Positions 38,418-48,041 are shown, counted from the stretch's first letter. The stretch is DNA of 64,000 bases from Hymenobacter profundi (GCF_019334315.1 NZ_JAHWGL010000007.1:1-64000), one strand, 5' to 3'. The notes: generated by a model from the letters alone, not told the origin. Translations and numbers: made by a program.

Positions 38418-38550
38418 AAATTAGCTCCCCTCCTTTTTCATTTCAAGGGGCAGGGGGAGGTTCAAATCATTGAACAATAGTTAATTCTAGTGTTCTAATC
38501 TCTACCTGTCACTACCCCCACCCCTCCTGAAAAAGCAGGGGAGCTAATTT
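38418..38550. repeat. Intergenic imperfect inverted repeat between gmd and fcl
   Basis: Outer arms begin AAATTAGCTCCCCT and end AGGGGAGCTAATTT; inner parts of the arms (CTTTTTCA, GGGG runs) pair imperfectly. The element fills nearly the whole spacer. The sharp ends and GC-rich palindromic plan suggest a MITE- or RUP-like repeat rather than a terminator. Confidence 0.75.
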
Positions 38551-38568
38551 CTAGAGTTTAACAACAAA

Positions 38569-39687
38569 CTACTCGGCGTAGTTTTTCAGGATGGTATGCC
38601 CCCCTTCGCGCAGATACTCGTCGCGGCGCGACTCGTCCAAATCCGACTGCATCATTTCTTTTACCAAGCCCTGCAAATCATATTTAGGCTCCCAGCCAAG
38701 TTTAGTTTTGGCTTTGGTAGGATCACCAATGAGCAGCTCTACTTCCGTGGGACGGAAATAACGCTCGTCTACTTTCGTCACGATAGAACCAATTTCGAGC
38801 TGGTAGTCAGGGTTGTTGCAGGCTACTACGCGGGCTACCTCTTTGTCTTCTTCACCTTCAAAAGCCAGCTCTACGCCTACCTCGGCAAATGCCAGCCGTA
38901 CAAAGTCGCGTACAGTAGTGGTTACGCCAGTAGCAAGTACAAAATCTTCGGCGGTTTCCTGCTGCAGCATACGCCACATGCCTTCCACATAGTCTTTAGC
39001 GTGACCCCAGTCGCGTTTAGCGCTCAAGTTACCCAGGTATAGGCAATCCTGTAGGCCTAGGGCAATGCGCGATACGGCACGGGTGATTTTGCGCGTCACG
39101 AAGGTTTCGCCGCGCAGGGGGCTTTCGTGGTTGAACAGGATACCGTTACAGGCATACATGTCGTAGGCTTCGCGGTAATTCACCGTAATCCAGAAGCCGT
39201 ACATTTTAGCCACGGCGTAGGGCGAACGGGGGTAGAAGGGCGTAGTTTCGCGCTGGGGCACCTCCTGCACCAAACCGTATAGCTCGGAGGTAGAAGCTTG
39301 ATAAATACGGGTTTTCTTGGTCATGCCCAAGATGCGAACGGCTTCCAACAGACGTAGTGTACCAATACCATCCACGTCGGCAGTGTACTCAGGCGTATCG
39401 AACGATACTTTCACGTGCGACATGGCACCGAGGTTGTAGATCTCGTCGGGCTGTACCTCCTGAATAATGCGAATCAGGTTGGTAGAGTCCGTTAGGTCGC
39501 CGTAGTGCAACGTGAAGCGCACGTTCTTTTCGTGCGGATCCTGATAGAGGTGGTCGATACGACTGGTGTTAAACAGGGAAGCACGACGCTTAACGCCGTG
39601 AACTTCGTAGCCCTTGCTCAGTAGCAATTCAGCCAGGTAAGTACCATCCTGCCCTGTAATACCGGTAATGAGTGCACATTTTGCCAT
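38569..39687 (-). CDS. gmd: GDP-mannose 4,6-dehydratase
   Basis: 372 residues from the ATG at 39687 ([20 protein letters not shown]). The NAD(P) motif is [15 protein letters not shown] (about 9-23), the catalytic YAVAKMYG near 157 and [14 protein letters not shown] near 192 (nucleotide and tetramer contacts). It makes GDP-4-keto-6-deoxymannose for Fcl. The upstream frame to 39771 is a translated leader without conservation. Confidence 0.97.
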   Translation of the reverse strand: MAKCALITGITGQDGTYLAELLLSKGYEVHGVKRRASLFNTSRIDHLYQDPHEKNVRFTLHYGDLTDSTNLIRIIQEVQPDEIYNLGAMSHVKVSFDTPEYTADVDGIGTLRLLEAVRILGMTKKTRIYQASTSELYGLVQEVPQRETTPFYPRSPYAVAKMYGFWITVNYREAYDMYACNGILFNHESPLRGETFVTRKITRAVSRIALGLQDCLYLGNLSAKRDWGHAKDYVEGMWRMLQQETAEDFVLATGVTTTVRDFVRLAFAEVGVELAFEGEEDKEVARVVACNNPDYQLEIGSIVTKVDERYFRPTEVELLIGDPTKAKTKLGWEPKYDLQGLVKEMMQSDLDESRRDEYLREGGHTILKNYAE

Positions 39688-39834
39688 GTGTAATGTGTTT
39701 GAAGTGATGATGGAATTAATCGAAGTGAGAGACGCTGTTGGGTAATAAGAAAAAATGGGTGGATTTGGCAAATGGGCGTTCAGAAAGGTGAAATTAGCAT
39801 TTTTTCTAATACGATATTGTACTGAAACGCGAAA

Positions 39835-40950
39835 TCAAATAGCAGTTTGGGAATAAAAAGCCCGAATAGCGTTTGCTATCTTCTCAATCTGAATTTGTGT
39901 CATGCCTGGCCACAGGGGTAAGCTTAAGCAGGTAGCCGCTAATTGCTCTGCAATAGGCAGTGATTGCGGTAGTGTAAGTCCTTGGTAAGCAAGCTGCCGA
40001 TGTGGTGGCACTGGATAGTGGATCATTGTAGCAATGCCCTGGCCCGCTAGATAGTGTTGAAGGGCATTGCGGTGGGGAGTATGAATAACGTACAAGTGAT
40101 AAACGTGCGTGGCACCGGGCTGGACTGCTGGCAGGTGTAGAGTAGGAATATCAGCCAAATAGGAATTATACCAGATAGCCAGTTGCTGCCGCTGAGCGGT
40201 CCAAGTTATCAGAAAAGGAAGTTTAATCCGCAGCACGGCCGCTTGTAGCTCATCCAGGCGCGAATTATGGCCCATTACGTCGTTGTAATATTTTTGTTGC
40301 GAACCATAGTTACGAAGTAGCCGAATTTTACGTGCTAGTTCTGGATTGTTGGTCGTAACAGCTCCGGCGTCGCCCAGAGCACCCAGGTTTTTACCAGGGT
40401 AGAAGCTTGTCCCATTCAGCTCTCCAAAGCTGCCGGTTGGCTGCCCCGCAAACGTAGCGCCCTGCGCCTGCGCGTTGTCTTCTACTACTGATAAGCCGTA
40501 ACGTCGGGCGATTTCCATAATCTCCGTCATGCGGCACGCCTGACCATATAAATGCACGGGTAGTATAGCGCGAGTACGTAGTGTAATGGCCGCCGGCAGC
40601 AAGTCAGGATTCAGATTGCTGGTGGTTAGGTCCGGCTCTACGGGTACGGGAGTAGCACCTGTTTTGGTAACGGCCAGCCAGGTAGCGATGTACGTATTGC
40701 TGGGCACAATAACCTCGTCTCCCGGCCCTATATCTAGCGCCAGCAGGGCGAAGTACAGCGCGTCCAGTCCGTTGCCTACCCCCACGCATTCCGCCGTGCC
40801 ATTGAAGCGGGCATATTCCCGCTCGAAGCCTGCTACCTCTTCCCCAAGCACAAGCTGCCCCGAATCGTAGACGCGTGCTATAGCTGCTAGAATAACTTCG
40901 CGCAGAGGCTGGTGTTGGGCTTCAAAGGATAGGAACGGAATAGATGACAT
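39835..40950 (-). CDS. DegT/DnrJ/EryC1-type sugar 3-aminotransferase (FdtB/QdtB-like)
   Basis: 371 residues from the ATG at 40950 ([14 protein letters not shown]). The PLP-lysine block [17 protein letters not shown] (about 187-203) is the form found in FdtB, QdtB and DesV, which aminate C3 of dTDP-3-keto-6-deoxyhexoses. [10 protein letters not shown] near 165 binds the cofactor. The partners expected for that route (3,4-ketoisomerase, N-acyltransferase, rmlA and rmlB) are not in the window, so the exact substrate is uncertain. Confidence 0.88.
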   Translation of the reverse strand: MSSIPFLSFEAQHQPLREVILAAIARVYDSGQLVLGEEVAGFEREYARFNGTAECVGVGNGLDALYFALLALDIGPGDEVIVPSNTYIATWLAVTKTGATPVPVEPDLTTSNLNPDLLPAAITLRTRAILPVHLYGQACRMTEIMEIARRYGLSVVEDNAQAQGATFAGQPTGSFGELNGTSFYPGKNLGALGDAGAVTTNNPELARKIRLLRNYGSQQKYYNDVMGHNSRLDELQAAVLRIKLPFLITWTAQRQQLAIWYNSYLADIPTLHLPAVQPGATHVYHLYVIHTPHRNALQHYLAGQGIATMIHYPVPPHRQLAYQGLTLPQSLPIAEQLAATCLSLPLWPGMTQIQIEKIANAIRAFYSQTAI

Positions 40951-41263
40951 GAATGCAAAGTAGGTTGTGCGCAGTGTCCAACGCGTCCGGTTCAAGTAGA
41001 TAGAAACCGAATTTTGCTGTTTGCAGGCTTGGTACAGCAGCAAACAGGTATGTCATTATTAGCCTCTACCTCGCGTAAGACAGTTCAGAAAGTTATTATT
41101 ATGGACGACCTATTGCACCCTATATAACAGAAGCACCTTTATCGCTTCTAAGAAGAGGTAAAGGTGCTTCTGTATTTAAACAAACACTATCTACTTCTGA
41201 TTCAAAGCATTGCTGCTTTTGTTAAAGCTACCTTGCCAGGTGAATCAGCATCAATGCGACACC
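40951..41263. other. Spacer between uxs and aminotransferase gene
   Basis: 313 bases with no convincing gene. It holds one strong hairpin (41127-41173). The part nearest the aminotransferase start probably carries its promoter, but no exact TAnnTTTG was found. Confidence 0.5.
41127..41173 (-). terminator. Terminator-like hairpin after uxs
   Basis: Fifteen-base perfect arms (ACAGAAGCACCTTTA and complement) around a 17-base loop, about 90 bases past the uxs stop. The following T-run on the minus strand is weak (TTATATA), so termination efficiency is uncertain. Confidence 0.55.
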
Positions 41264-42250
41264 CTAGAAGCTGCGCGGCGTGTTGTCGACCTTGCCGGCC
41301 ATTACCTCGCTCACGTGCTCTTTGAAATACTCTAGCGTACGCTTCAAGCCTTCAGCGCGGTCCACCTTCGGCTCCCAGCCCAGGATTTCTTTAGCCTTGG
41401 TGATATCAGGCTTACGCTTCATTGGGTCGTTCTGGGGCAGTTCTTGGTAACTGGGTTTGAACTCCACATTCATTAGGCGTGCAATTTCTTCCCCGAACTC
41501 CTTGATAGTGATTTCATCGGGATTCCCTACGTTCACCGGCATCGGGTAATCCGACAGCAATAGGCGGTAAATACCCTCAATTAGGTCATCAACGTAGCAG
41601 AACGAACGAGTTTGTGAACCGTCGCCGAATACCGTCAGGCTCTCGCCGCGCAGGGCCTGCGACAGAAATGCTGGCAATACGCGGCCATCGTTGAGGCGCA
41701 TACGGGGACCGTAAGTATTGAAGATTCGTACAATGCGCGTTTCCAGACCGTGGTGGTTGTGGTAGGCCATCGTAATAGCTTCCTGGAAACGCTTCGCCTC
41801 ATCGTAGCAGCCACGCGGTCCTACAGGGTTTACGTTGCCAAAGTACTCCTCCACTTGTGGATGAATCTCCGGGTCACCATACACTTCCGAGGTGCTGGCA
41901 ATCAGCATGCGTGCACCCTTCACACGGGCCAAGCCCAGCAAATTGTGCGTACCCAACGAACCTACCTTTAACGTCTGAATCGGGATTTTGAGGTAGTCGA
42001 TAGGCGAAGCAGGCGAGGCAAAGTGCAGGATGTAATCCAGCTTGCCGGGCACGAACACAAACTTCGACACATCATGATGATGAAACTCGAAGTCCTCTTT
42101 CCCAAACAGGTGTTCAATATTCTGGAGGTCACCCGTCACCAGGTTATCCATGGCAATGACGTGGTAACCCTCCGCTAGGAATCGGTCGCAAAGGTGAGAG
42201 CCCAGAAAACCGGCTCCGCCTGTAATAAGTACGCGTTTTTTGTCGGACAT
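41264..42250 (-). CDS. uxs: UDP-glucuronate decarboxylase (UDP-xylose synthase)
   Basis: 328 residues. [15 protein letters not shown] (about 11-25) binds [17 protein letters not shown] (about 117-130) and the catalytic [10 protein letters not shown] (about 147) follow, and the [21 protein letters not shown] block near 172 is typical of Uxs. It converts UDP-glucuronate from Ugd into UDP-xylose. Ugd lies 90 bases upstream on the same strand. Confidence 0.94.
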   Translation of the reverse strand: MSDKKRVLITGGAGFLGSHLCDRFLAEGYHVIAMDNLVTGDLQNIEHLFGKEDFEFHHHDVSKFVFVPGKLDYILHFASPASPIDYLKIPIQTLKVGSLGTHNLLGLARVKGARMLIASTSEVYGDPEIHPQVEEYFGNVNPVGPRGCYDEAKRFQEAITMAYHNHHGLETRIVRIFNTYGPRMRLNDGRVLPAFLSQALRGESLTVFGDGSQTRSFCYVDDLIEGIYRLLLSDYPMPVNVGNPDEITIKEFGEEIARLMNVEFKPSYQELPQNDPMKRKPDITKAKEILGWEPKVDRAEGLKRTLEYFKEHVSEVMAGKVDNTPRSF

Positions 42251-42340
42251 ATAGTTAAGCTGTTAGCTATTAGCTAATAGCTAATAGCTTTTTGTAATAG
42301 ACCAAGAATTCAAACAATCAGCTGTTAGCTATCAGCTATT
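42251..42340. repeat. Low-complexity AGCTATTAGCTAA repeats
   Basis: The ugd-uxs spacer holds several overlapping units of AGCTAATAGCT / AGCTGTTAGCTAT on both sides (about 42260-42290 and 42319-42341). These are near-palindromic and look like an intergenic repeat family; no gene fits. Confidence 0.6.
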
Positions 42341-43678
42341 CTAAGCTGGCTCTTTGTGGGCGGTTTTAACGCCGATGCAATGGTAGGCAAAACCTATTTC
42401 GCGCAGCTCGGCTGGGTCGTAGATATTGCGGCCATCGAATATAACTTTGTCCTTCAATAACTTACCTACTACCTCGAAGCTGGGTGAGCGGAACTCAGGC
42501 CACTCCGTTACGACCAACAGCGCATCGGCATCTACCAAGGCCTCGAAGGGGTCTTTAGCGTAGGTGATACGGTCGCCTAGCGAGTGCCTGGCTTCTTCCA
42601 TCGCTACCGGGTCATAGGCCGATACGGTGCTGCCTTCGGCCAGCAGCTTCTCGATAATAACCAGTGAGGGCGCCTCACGCATGTCGTCGGTTTTGGGCTT
42701 GAAAGACAGGCCCCACACAGCAAATTTTTTACCGCTCAGCTCACCGCCAAAGTGCTTGCTTACTTTATCAAACAGCACTTCCTTCTGGGCGTCGTTCACG
42801 TTTTCCACGGCCTTCAGCACCTGCATCTCGTAGCCGTTTTCGGAAGCGGTCTTGATGAGGGCCTTCACGTCTTTGGGGAAGCAAGAGCCACCGTAGCCGA
42901 TGCCGGGATAGATAAAGCGGTGGCCAATACGGACATCGGAACCGATGCCTTTGCGCACCATGTTCACGTCAGCGCCCATGATTTCGCACAGGTTGGCAAT
43001 GTCGTTCATGAACGAAATCTTGGTAGCCAACATGGAATTGGCTGCATATTTCGTCATTTCGGCCGACGGAATATCCATGAAGATGATGGGGTGGCCGTTG
43101 AGCAGGAACGGCTTATAGAGGCGGCTCATCACCTCTTCGGCCCGCTCCGACGAAATACCGACCACAATGCGGTCAGGTTTCAGGAAGTCGTCGATGGCAG
43201 CACCTTCTTTCAGGAACTCGGGATTGGAAGCTACGTCAAACTCGATGTTGGCACCGCGCTTGGCCAACGCATCTTTCAACTCCTTGTGCACTTTAGCAGC
43301 CGTGCCTACTGGTACCGTACTCTTGGTTACTACTACGCAGTAATCGTTCATGTTCTCGCCAATACCACGGGCTACGGCCAGCACGTATTTCAAGTCGGCG
43401 GAACCGTCTTCACCGGGAGGAGTGCCTACGGCAATGAATGCCACATCACACTCTTTGATAGCCTCTGCCAGATTAGTAGAGAAATTCAGGCGGCCAGCCG
43501 ACACGTTGCGGCTTACCATTTCCTCCAAGCCCGGCTCGTAGATGGGTAGTATCCCCTTGTGTAGGTTATCTATTTTCTTTTGGTCGATGTCGATGCAGGT
43601 TACCTCAATGCCTACCTCGGCAAAGCATGTACCCGTTACAAGGCCCACATAGCCCGTACCTACTACTGCAATTTTCAT
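42341..43678 (-). CDS. ugd: UDP-glucose 6-dehydrogenase
   Basis: 445 residues from the ATG at 43678 (MKIAVVGTGYVGLVTG). The NAD motif is GTGYVGLVTGTCFAEVG (about 7-23) and the catalytic cysteine is in GYGGSCFPKD (about 256-265). AVWGLSFKPKTDDMREAPS starts the C-terminal UDP-binding domain near 317. It oxidises UDP-glucose to UDP-glucuronate, feeding Uxs and possibly a uronate residue in the glycan. Confidence 0.97.
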   Translation of the reverse strand: MKIAVVGTGYVGLVTGTCFAEVGIEVTCIDIDQKKIDNLHKGILPIYEPGLEEMVSRNVSAGRLNFSTNLAEAIKECDVAFIAVGTPPGEDGSADLKYVLAVARGIGENMNDYCVVVTKSTVPVGTAAKVHKELKDALAKRGANIEFDVASNPEFLKEGAAIDDFLKPDRIVVGISSERAEEVMSRLYKPFLLNGHPIIFMDIPSAEMTKYAANSMLATKISFMNDIANLCEIMGADVNMVRKGIGSDVRIGHRFIYPGIGYGGSCFPKDVKALIKTASENGYEMQVLKAVENVNDAQKEVLFDKVSKHFGGELSGKKFAVWGLSFKPKTDDMREAPSLVIIEKLLAEGSTVSAYDPVAMEEARHSLGDRITYAKDPFEALVDADALLVVTEWPEFRSPSFEVVGKLLKDKVIFDGRNIYDPAELREIGFAYHCIGVKTAHKEPA

Positions 43679-43805
43679 AATTGATGGAAAAAAGTCTGGT
43701 ATAACTTCAGTGCAAAGGTGAAACAAAAAGAAGTAGGAATCATGGATTATCTCAATAATCCATACCTAATAATGCAATAAATTGCCCACACCCCGTCACG
43801 CTACC

Positions 43806-44477
43806 CTATTTTTTGCCTTCAGCATAGGTGCGGCCATAGCAGCTGATTCCTACTCCATAGATGCGTATACGGGGTAAGTGGGCTACTTTGAGCGTTACTT
43901 TCGGCTCAAAGCCGAAGCGTTTTTCCGCTAGCGTCAGGCCCTGTACGATATCGCGCCAAAAAAGTTTATAACACGTTTCCATATCCGTCAGATTGAGGTT
44001 GGCGAACGAATTGGTCAGCATGGTTAGCCAATGACTGCTGATACTGTGCCACAAAAACAGTACCCGATGAGGACTACCCCCCATAAAGCGTGAGCCATAT
44101 ACCAAATAGGCTACCCCACGCAGTACAGGTTGCAGCAGTAGGTTGTATTCGGCAGGATCATATTCCAAATCCGCGTCCTGAATTACGATGTAGTTGCCGG
44201 TAGCGGCTCTTATACCGATATGCAGCGCCGCTCCTTTTCCTTAATTCACTGCATGTTTGTGGTACTGCAAAGACAGGTTAGGGTGGTTGGCTTGGTACTG
44301 CTGCACGGCGTGTGCCGTATTATCCTCAGAGCAATCGTCAACAATAATTACTTCTTTGGCTAGGTTGCTAAGCAATTCCACCGCTTCTATCTGCTCCAGT
44401 ATTTTAACAATCGTTGCGCCTTCATTATAAGCCGGAATCACCATAGAAAGCTTACTGACCGGCGCAATAGAACTCAT
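43806..44477 (-). pseudogene. DPM1-like glycosyltransferase family 2, broken by an in-frame stop
   Basis: One reading frame of 224 codons encodes a dolichol-phosphate-mannose-synthase-like GT2: MVIPAYNEGATIVKIL, VDDCSEDNT, then [30 protein letters not shown] and [25 protein letters not shown]. It is interrupted by TAA at 44241-44243, where the family has Gln in NQGKGAAL (CAA to TAA). The C-terminus also stops early after [10 protein letters not shown], where relatives go on for 30 or more residues. Two lesions suggest a decaying gene, unless sequencing errors are involved. Confidence 0.85.
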
Positions 44478-44508
44478 GCAGCAAAGAGAAAACCTAGAGT
44501 GGAAGTAG

Positions 44509-46416
44509 CTACGCTTGCATCCATTTTTTCCACCACCACTGAAATACGATAAGCGCCCAGATGCGGGCGTGCACGTCGCCGGGGCTACGGGAGAATAGTT
44601 GGGTTTTGAGGGCGCGAATAGCTCCTATGTCGAAAATCCCTTGGGCTTCGATGAATGCATCGGAAAGCAGGTCATCTTCAATCAGCGGACGCAGCTCGCC
44701 GCGGAACCACTTAAGCAAGGGCACTTCGAAGCCGTGCTTGGGACGCTTGTATAGCTCCTCGGGCAACATAGGCCGGAAAGCATCCTGCACAATCTTCTTT
44801 TTCAGATTCTCGTCAATTTTGCTCGATACCGGTAGGGAGAAAGCAAAGTTAACCACATTGTGGTCCAGAAACGGCGGACGCACCTCCAACGAGCAAGCCA
44901 TGCTCATTAGATCTACCTTAGCCAACATATCGTAGGGTAGCACCAGCTGTACATCGGTGAGTAGTACCTCATTCAGGTCACCGTCGGCGTGCAGGTGTTG
45001 CAGAATGTCTTTGCGGCGTTTGTCGGCTAGCTTCTTGTTGATTTTCTCCTGGGCAGCGGGGCTGAGCAGACTACGCGCATCGGTGGCCGAAGCAAAGGTA
45101 GCCCAATCCCAATACCGATCTTTGGGGCCGCTGAGCATGCCGCGCGAAAAGCGCTGGAATTGCCGCACCCGGTTGCCAAAGAATGAGTTGCGTGATTTAG
45201 GCAACACATCCCACAGCAGGTTCAGGCTGGTCACGGCCTCGGCCTTGAAGCCGCCCTGCCGCACCTGAAACTCCCCCATGTGCTTGTTATAGCCCGAAAA
45301 TAGCTCATCGGCCCCATCACCGGACAGGGCCACAGTTACTTTCTCGCGGGTGCGCTTGCTCAGAATATACACCGCCAATGCTGAGGAATCAGCGAAGGGC
45401 TCATCGAGATAGTTCAGCACATCGAAGATGTGGTCGTATAAATCCTGGTTGGTAAGCGAGAAAACCGTGTGATTGGTCTTATAGCGGTCGGCTACCAGCT
45501 TGGCGTATTTAGTTTCGTCGAAAAACGGCTCGTCGCGGTAACCAATGCTGAAGGTGTTTAGGTGCTGCGTATGACGCGAGGCCAGTGCCACTACCACAGA
45601 TGAATCGATGCCCCCGCTCAGGAAAGCACCCAGCGGCACGTCGGCTACCAGACGGCGTGATGTGGCATCATCGAGCAAATCAACCAGCTTTTTCTGTTGC
45701 TGCTCGTAGCTGAGTTTGTTCTTTTGGACCTTCTTGGGGTCATAGGGCACTTTGTACCAGCGCTTGCGCACTACCTTCTTGCCTTTGATATAAAGATAGT
45801 GGCCGGGTAATAATTTCTTGACCCCTTTGAAAATAGTGGCCGGACCCGGAATGTAGTTCAGCTGCAAATAATGACTCAGCGATGTATAATCCAGTTTACG
45901 TGGCACGCCCAGCGCCAGCAGCGACTTCATCTCGGAGCCAAATAGTAATTTGTCTTCGTCGCGGTACACCAAGATGGGCTTCTCCCCCATTCGGTCGCGG
46001 GCAATGAATAAGGAGTTTTCCTCTTTATCATAAATCGCCAAGCCGAAGAATCCGTTGAGCTTCTTCAGAAAGTTTCGGCCCTCAGTGATATAGAGTTGAA
46101 GAATAACCTCAGTATCGGTCTGGGAATGAAAGCGGCAGCCTTTTGCTACTAGCTTTTGCCGCAACTCCTTAAAGTTGAATATCTCCCCGTTAAAGACAAT
46201 GGTATAGCGCTCCGACTCGTCGGTCATGGGCTGGTTGCCATCGGCCGACAAATCTAGAATGGCCAGACGGCGGAAGCCTAAGCCTACGCAGTCGTATACG
46301 TATTGCCCCCGCGAGTCGGGGCCGCGGCTCTCAATGGCATCGGTAGCGGCGGGTAGGGCGGCCAGCGTCGTGCGACCCGCATCAGTAAAGGCGAATGTTC
46401 CGGTAATTCCACACAT
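44509..46416 (-). CDS. asnB: Asparagine-synthase-type glutamine amidotransferase
   Basis: 635 residues. The N-terminal class II glutaminase starts MCGITGTF with the nucleophilic Cys2 and has VFNGEIFNFKEL (about 73-84). The synthetase half carries the PP-loop LSGGIDSSVV (about 265-274) and ALSGDGADELFSGY (about 359-372). Housekeeping AsnB makes asparagine. Inside capsule loci such proteins (e.g. WbpS group) may amidate uronic acids, and ugd lies nearby, so a glycan role is plausible but inferred. Confidence 0.93.
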   Translation of the reverse strand: MCGITGTFAFTDAGRTTLAALPAATDAIESRGPDSRGQYVYDCVGLGFRRLAILDLSADGNQPMTDESERYTIVFNGEIFNFKELRQKLVAKGCRFHSQTDTEVILQLYITEGRNFLKKLNGFFGLAIYDKEENSLFIARDRMGEKPILVYRDEDKLLFGSEMKSLLALGVPRKLDYTSLSHYLQLNYIPGPATIFKGVKKLLPGHYLYIKGKKVVRKRWYKVPYDPKKVQKNKLSYEQQQKKLVDLLDDATSRRLVADVPLGAFLSGGIDSSVVVALASRHTQHLNTFSIGYRDEPFFDETKYAKLVADRYKTNHTVFSLTNQDLYDHIFDVLNYLDEPFADSSALAVYILSKRTREKVTVALSGDGADELFSGYNKHMGEFQVRQGGFKAEAVTSLNLLWDVLPKSRNSFFGNRVRQFQRFSRGMLSGPKDRYWDWATFASATDARSLLSPAAQEKINKKLADKRRKDILQHLHADGDLNEVLLTDVQLVLPYDMLAKVDLMSMACSLEVRPPFLDHNVVNFAFSLPVSSKIDENLKKKIVQDAFRPMLPEELYKRPKHGFEVPLLKWFRGELRPLIEDDLLSDAFIEAQGIFDIGAIRALKTQLFSRSPGDVHARIWALIVFQWWWKKWMQA

Positions 46417-46540
46417 AGCAGTGGGTAAAAGTACGAAGTCTGCGGACTACCCTGTAAATAAAGTGCCAGATACCTCCGCAACCAAAGCCCGGCTGGTTTA
46501 GTACACCTTGGTACCTGCTCACCCTCAGCCTCCCTTTATT

Positions 46541-47029
46541 ATGAATCTGCAAGAACAAATGAGCCTACAAAAGCAATTTGAAGTCGCCATTACGCGCGTA
46601 GACGCCCTACCTGCCGAAAAAGGCGCTGAACACATGACTGACCTCTACGGTCTCTACAAACAAGCCACCGACGGCGACCACGACACTAAACATGACGAGG
46701 TAGACACCGACGACCACGACAATCCCAACGGCCCTGCCGGCCTCTCACAGGCACAGTGGGACTCGTGGAGCAAGTATAAAGGAATGCCCGAGGAAGAAGC
46801 CAAACGTCAGTATGTGGCCTTAGTCGAAAAAATTGCCGGCCCGGTAGGCGAGGCGGCTAATATTATCACTGGAAACGGCCAGCCTGCTACTGCTACTCAG
46901 GTAAATCCTGCTGGTACTGCCAGAGTTGATGATCCGCAGCCTGGAAAATCGGCCCCTGGTGGCTTGCAAGGTAACCTAGAAAGTGGCACTCCTTATGGTG
47001 GCGAAGATGACTTAAAGCTAAAGCCATAA
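46541..47029 (+). CDS. Acyl-CoA-binding protein (ACBP) domain protein with acidic insertion
   Basis: 162 residues from the ATG at 46541 (MNLQEQMSLQKQFEVAIT). ACBP hallmarks are DLYGLYKQATDGD (about 37-49) and QWDSWSKYKGMPEEEAKRQYVALVEKI (core WDSWSKYKGMPEEEA, about 73-87). Between them is an extra Asp/His-rich stretch of about ten residues (HDTKHDEVDTDDHD). A Pro/Gly/Thr-rich tail of about 60 residues follows. ACBPs bind long-chain acyl-CoA in the cytosol. It is read opposite to asnB and stands alone. Confidence 0.85.
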   Translation: MNLQEQMSLQKQFEVAITRVDALPAEKGAEHMTDLYGLYKQATDGDHDTKHDEVDTDDHDNPNGPAGLSQAQWDSWSKYKGMPEEEAKRQYVALVEKIAGPVGEAANIITGNGQPATATQVNPAGTARVDDPQPGKSAPGGLQGNLESGTPYGGEDDLKLKP

Positions 47030-47097
47030 ATTTAGATAATGGTAATTTGTTGGCTATTAATGCCTCATGCTAACAAATTACCATTATCTAAATTTAT
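47026..47097. terminator. Bidirectional terminator, 26-base perfect inverted repeat
   Basis: Arms 47026-47051 and 47072-47097 are exact complements, AT-rich, with a 20-base loop. The left arm includes the ACBP stop codon. T-rich ends on both strands suit the convergent genes on either side. Confidence 0.75.
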
Positions 47098-47120
47098 TTC
47101 AGCAGAACATATATTTAACT

Positions 47121-48041
47121 TTACAAACAAATTTGCTCGTTCTTAAAATAAGCATCAGAATAAAAATATTTATTAAACCTTTCTACACGATCATACTGAT
47201 GCAAAATATTTGGCGTATACTTATTATATGTCAATAATTTGTCTTTTAATTCCATCTTATCTTCTAATTCAGAATTAATTGTTAAAACAATATTTCCATT
47301 ATCATACTTTTCAGCAAAAGGAATAACATTACAAAAGATCATATAGTTAAATATACCTTGATCCATACCTAAAATATTCAAAGGAATCTTGTGCTCAATG
47401 CAGGTTTTCATAAAAGCCCTTAAAAAATTTAGTATTCCATCATAAGTACCCATAATTGTTCCAGAGCAAAAAATAGGTTCAGAAGCCATTTGACTAAGCA
47501 CCTTTTTGCCAAAGCCCTGTTCTATCCAAGCTCGGTTATGAGATTGATCAATTAACTTAACACCTGGCGCCTCGCGAAATACAGCCAATATAGAATCTAA
47601 CCCAAGGAAAGGGTTTTGCTGAAAGACAACATCTCTGACATCAGTGATAAGTATTTTATCATATACTTCATTATTAATAAGATAATTGTAATAATAAGCG
47701 TATCGAGCTGTTTGTCGTTCATACAAATAGATGAAATATTTAATAAATTTAGATTTAAAACCTCCAATATTAGCTTGTAAGTAATTATGGACAGCAGTTT
47801 GAGCAGGCTTTTGCATAAGAAGCTTACCCAACAATCTTTTGAATATTGTCTTCCTGAATACCGGCTCGAACAGTATATCAATATCAAGCTGCATCTTTAC
47901 TTCAGGAGGAATATGTAAATTATCATCAGCAATTAAAACTAACTTACCTTTGTACTGGCATTTAATTAGCGAGAGTACAAATGGCTTAATTTTTTCAAAT
48001 GTATAGCCAATTGCCAGACCCATGATTAGATTACGCTGCAT
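47121..48041 (-). CDS. Putative GT-A-like glycosyltransferase, family unassigned
   Basis: 306 residues, no signal peptide. ILITDVRDVVFQQNPF (about 131-146) looks like a DxD-type metal site, followed by CSGTIMGTYDGILNFL (about 193-208) and GMDQGIFNYMIF (about 226-237), an order seen in GT-A enzymes such as the DUF616/TOD1 group. The first Met at 48041 or the one at 48023 may be the start. The gene is markedly AT-rich and lies outside the main locus beyond asnB. Confidence 0.65.
   Translation of the reverse strand: MQRNLIMGLAIGYTFEKIKPFVLSLIKCQYKGKLVLIADDNLHIPPEVKMQLDIDILFEPVFRKTIFKRLLGKLLMQKPAQTAVHNYLQANIGGFKSKFIKYFIYLYERQTARYAYYYNYLINNEVYDKILITDVRDVVFQQNPFLGLDSILAVFREAPGVKLIDQSHNRAWIEQGFGKKVLSQMASEPIFCSGTIMGTYDGILNFLRAFMKTCIEHKIPLNILGMDQGIFNYMIFCNVIPFAEKYDNGNIVLTINSELEDKMELKDKLLTYNKYTPNILHQYDRVERFNKYFYSDAYFKNEQICL

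Noticed and set aside
42251-42340. Possible CRISPR-like repeats (AGCTAATAGCT units)
   Set aside because: Units are short, overlapping and have no spacers of uniform length; no cas genes are in the window.
42752-43549. Plus-strand frame of 265 codons opposite ugd
   Set aside because: Antisense shadow of a strongly conserved gene; no family features.
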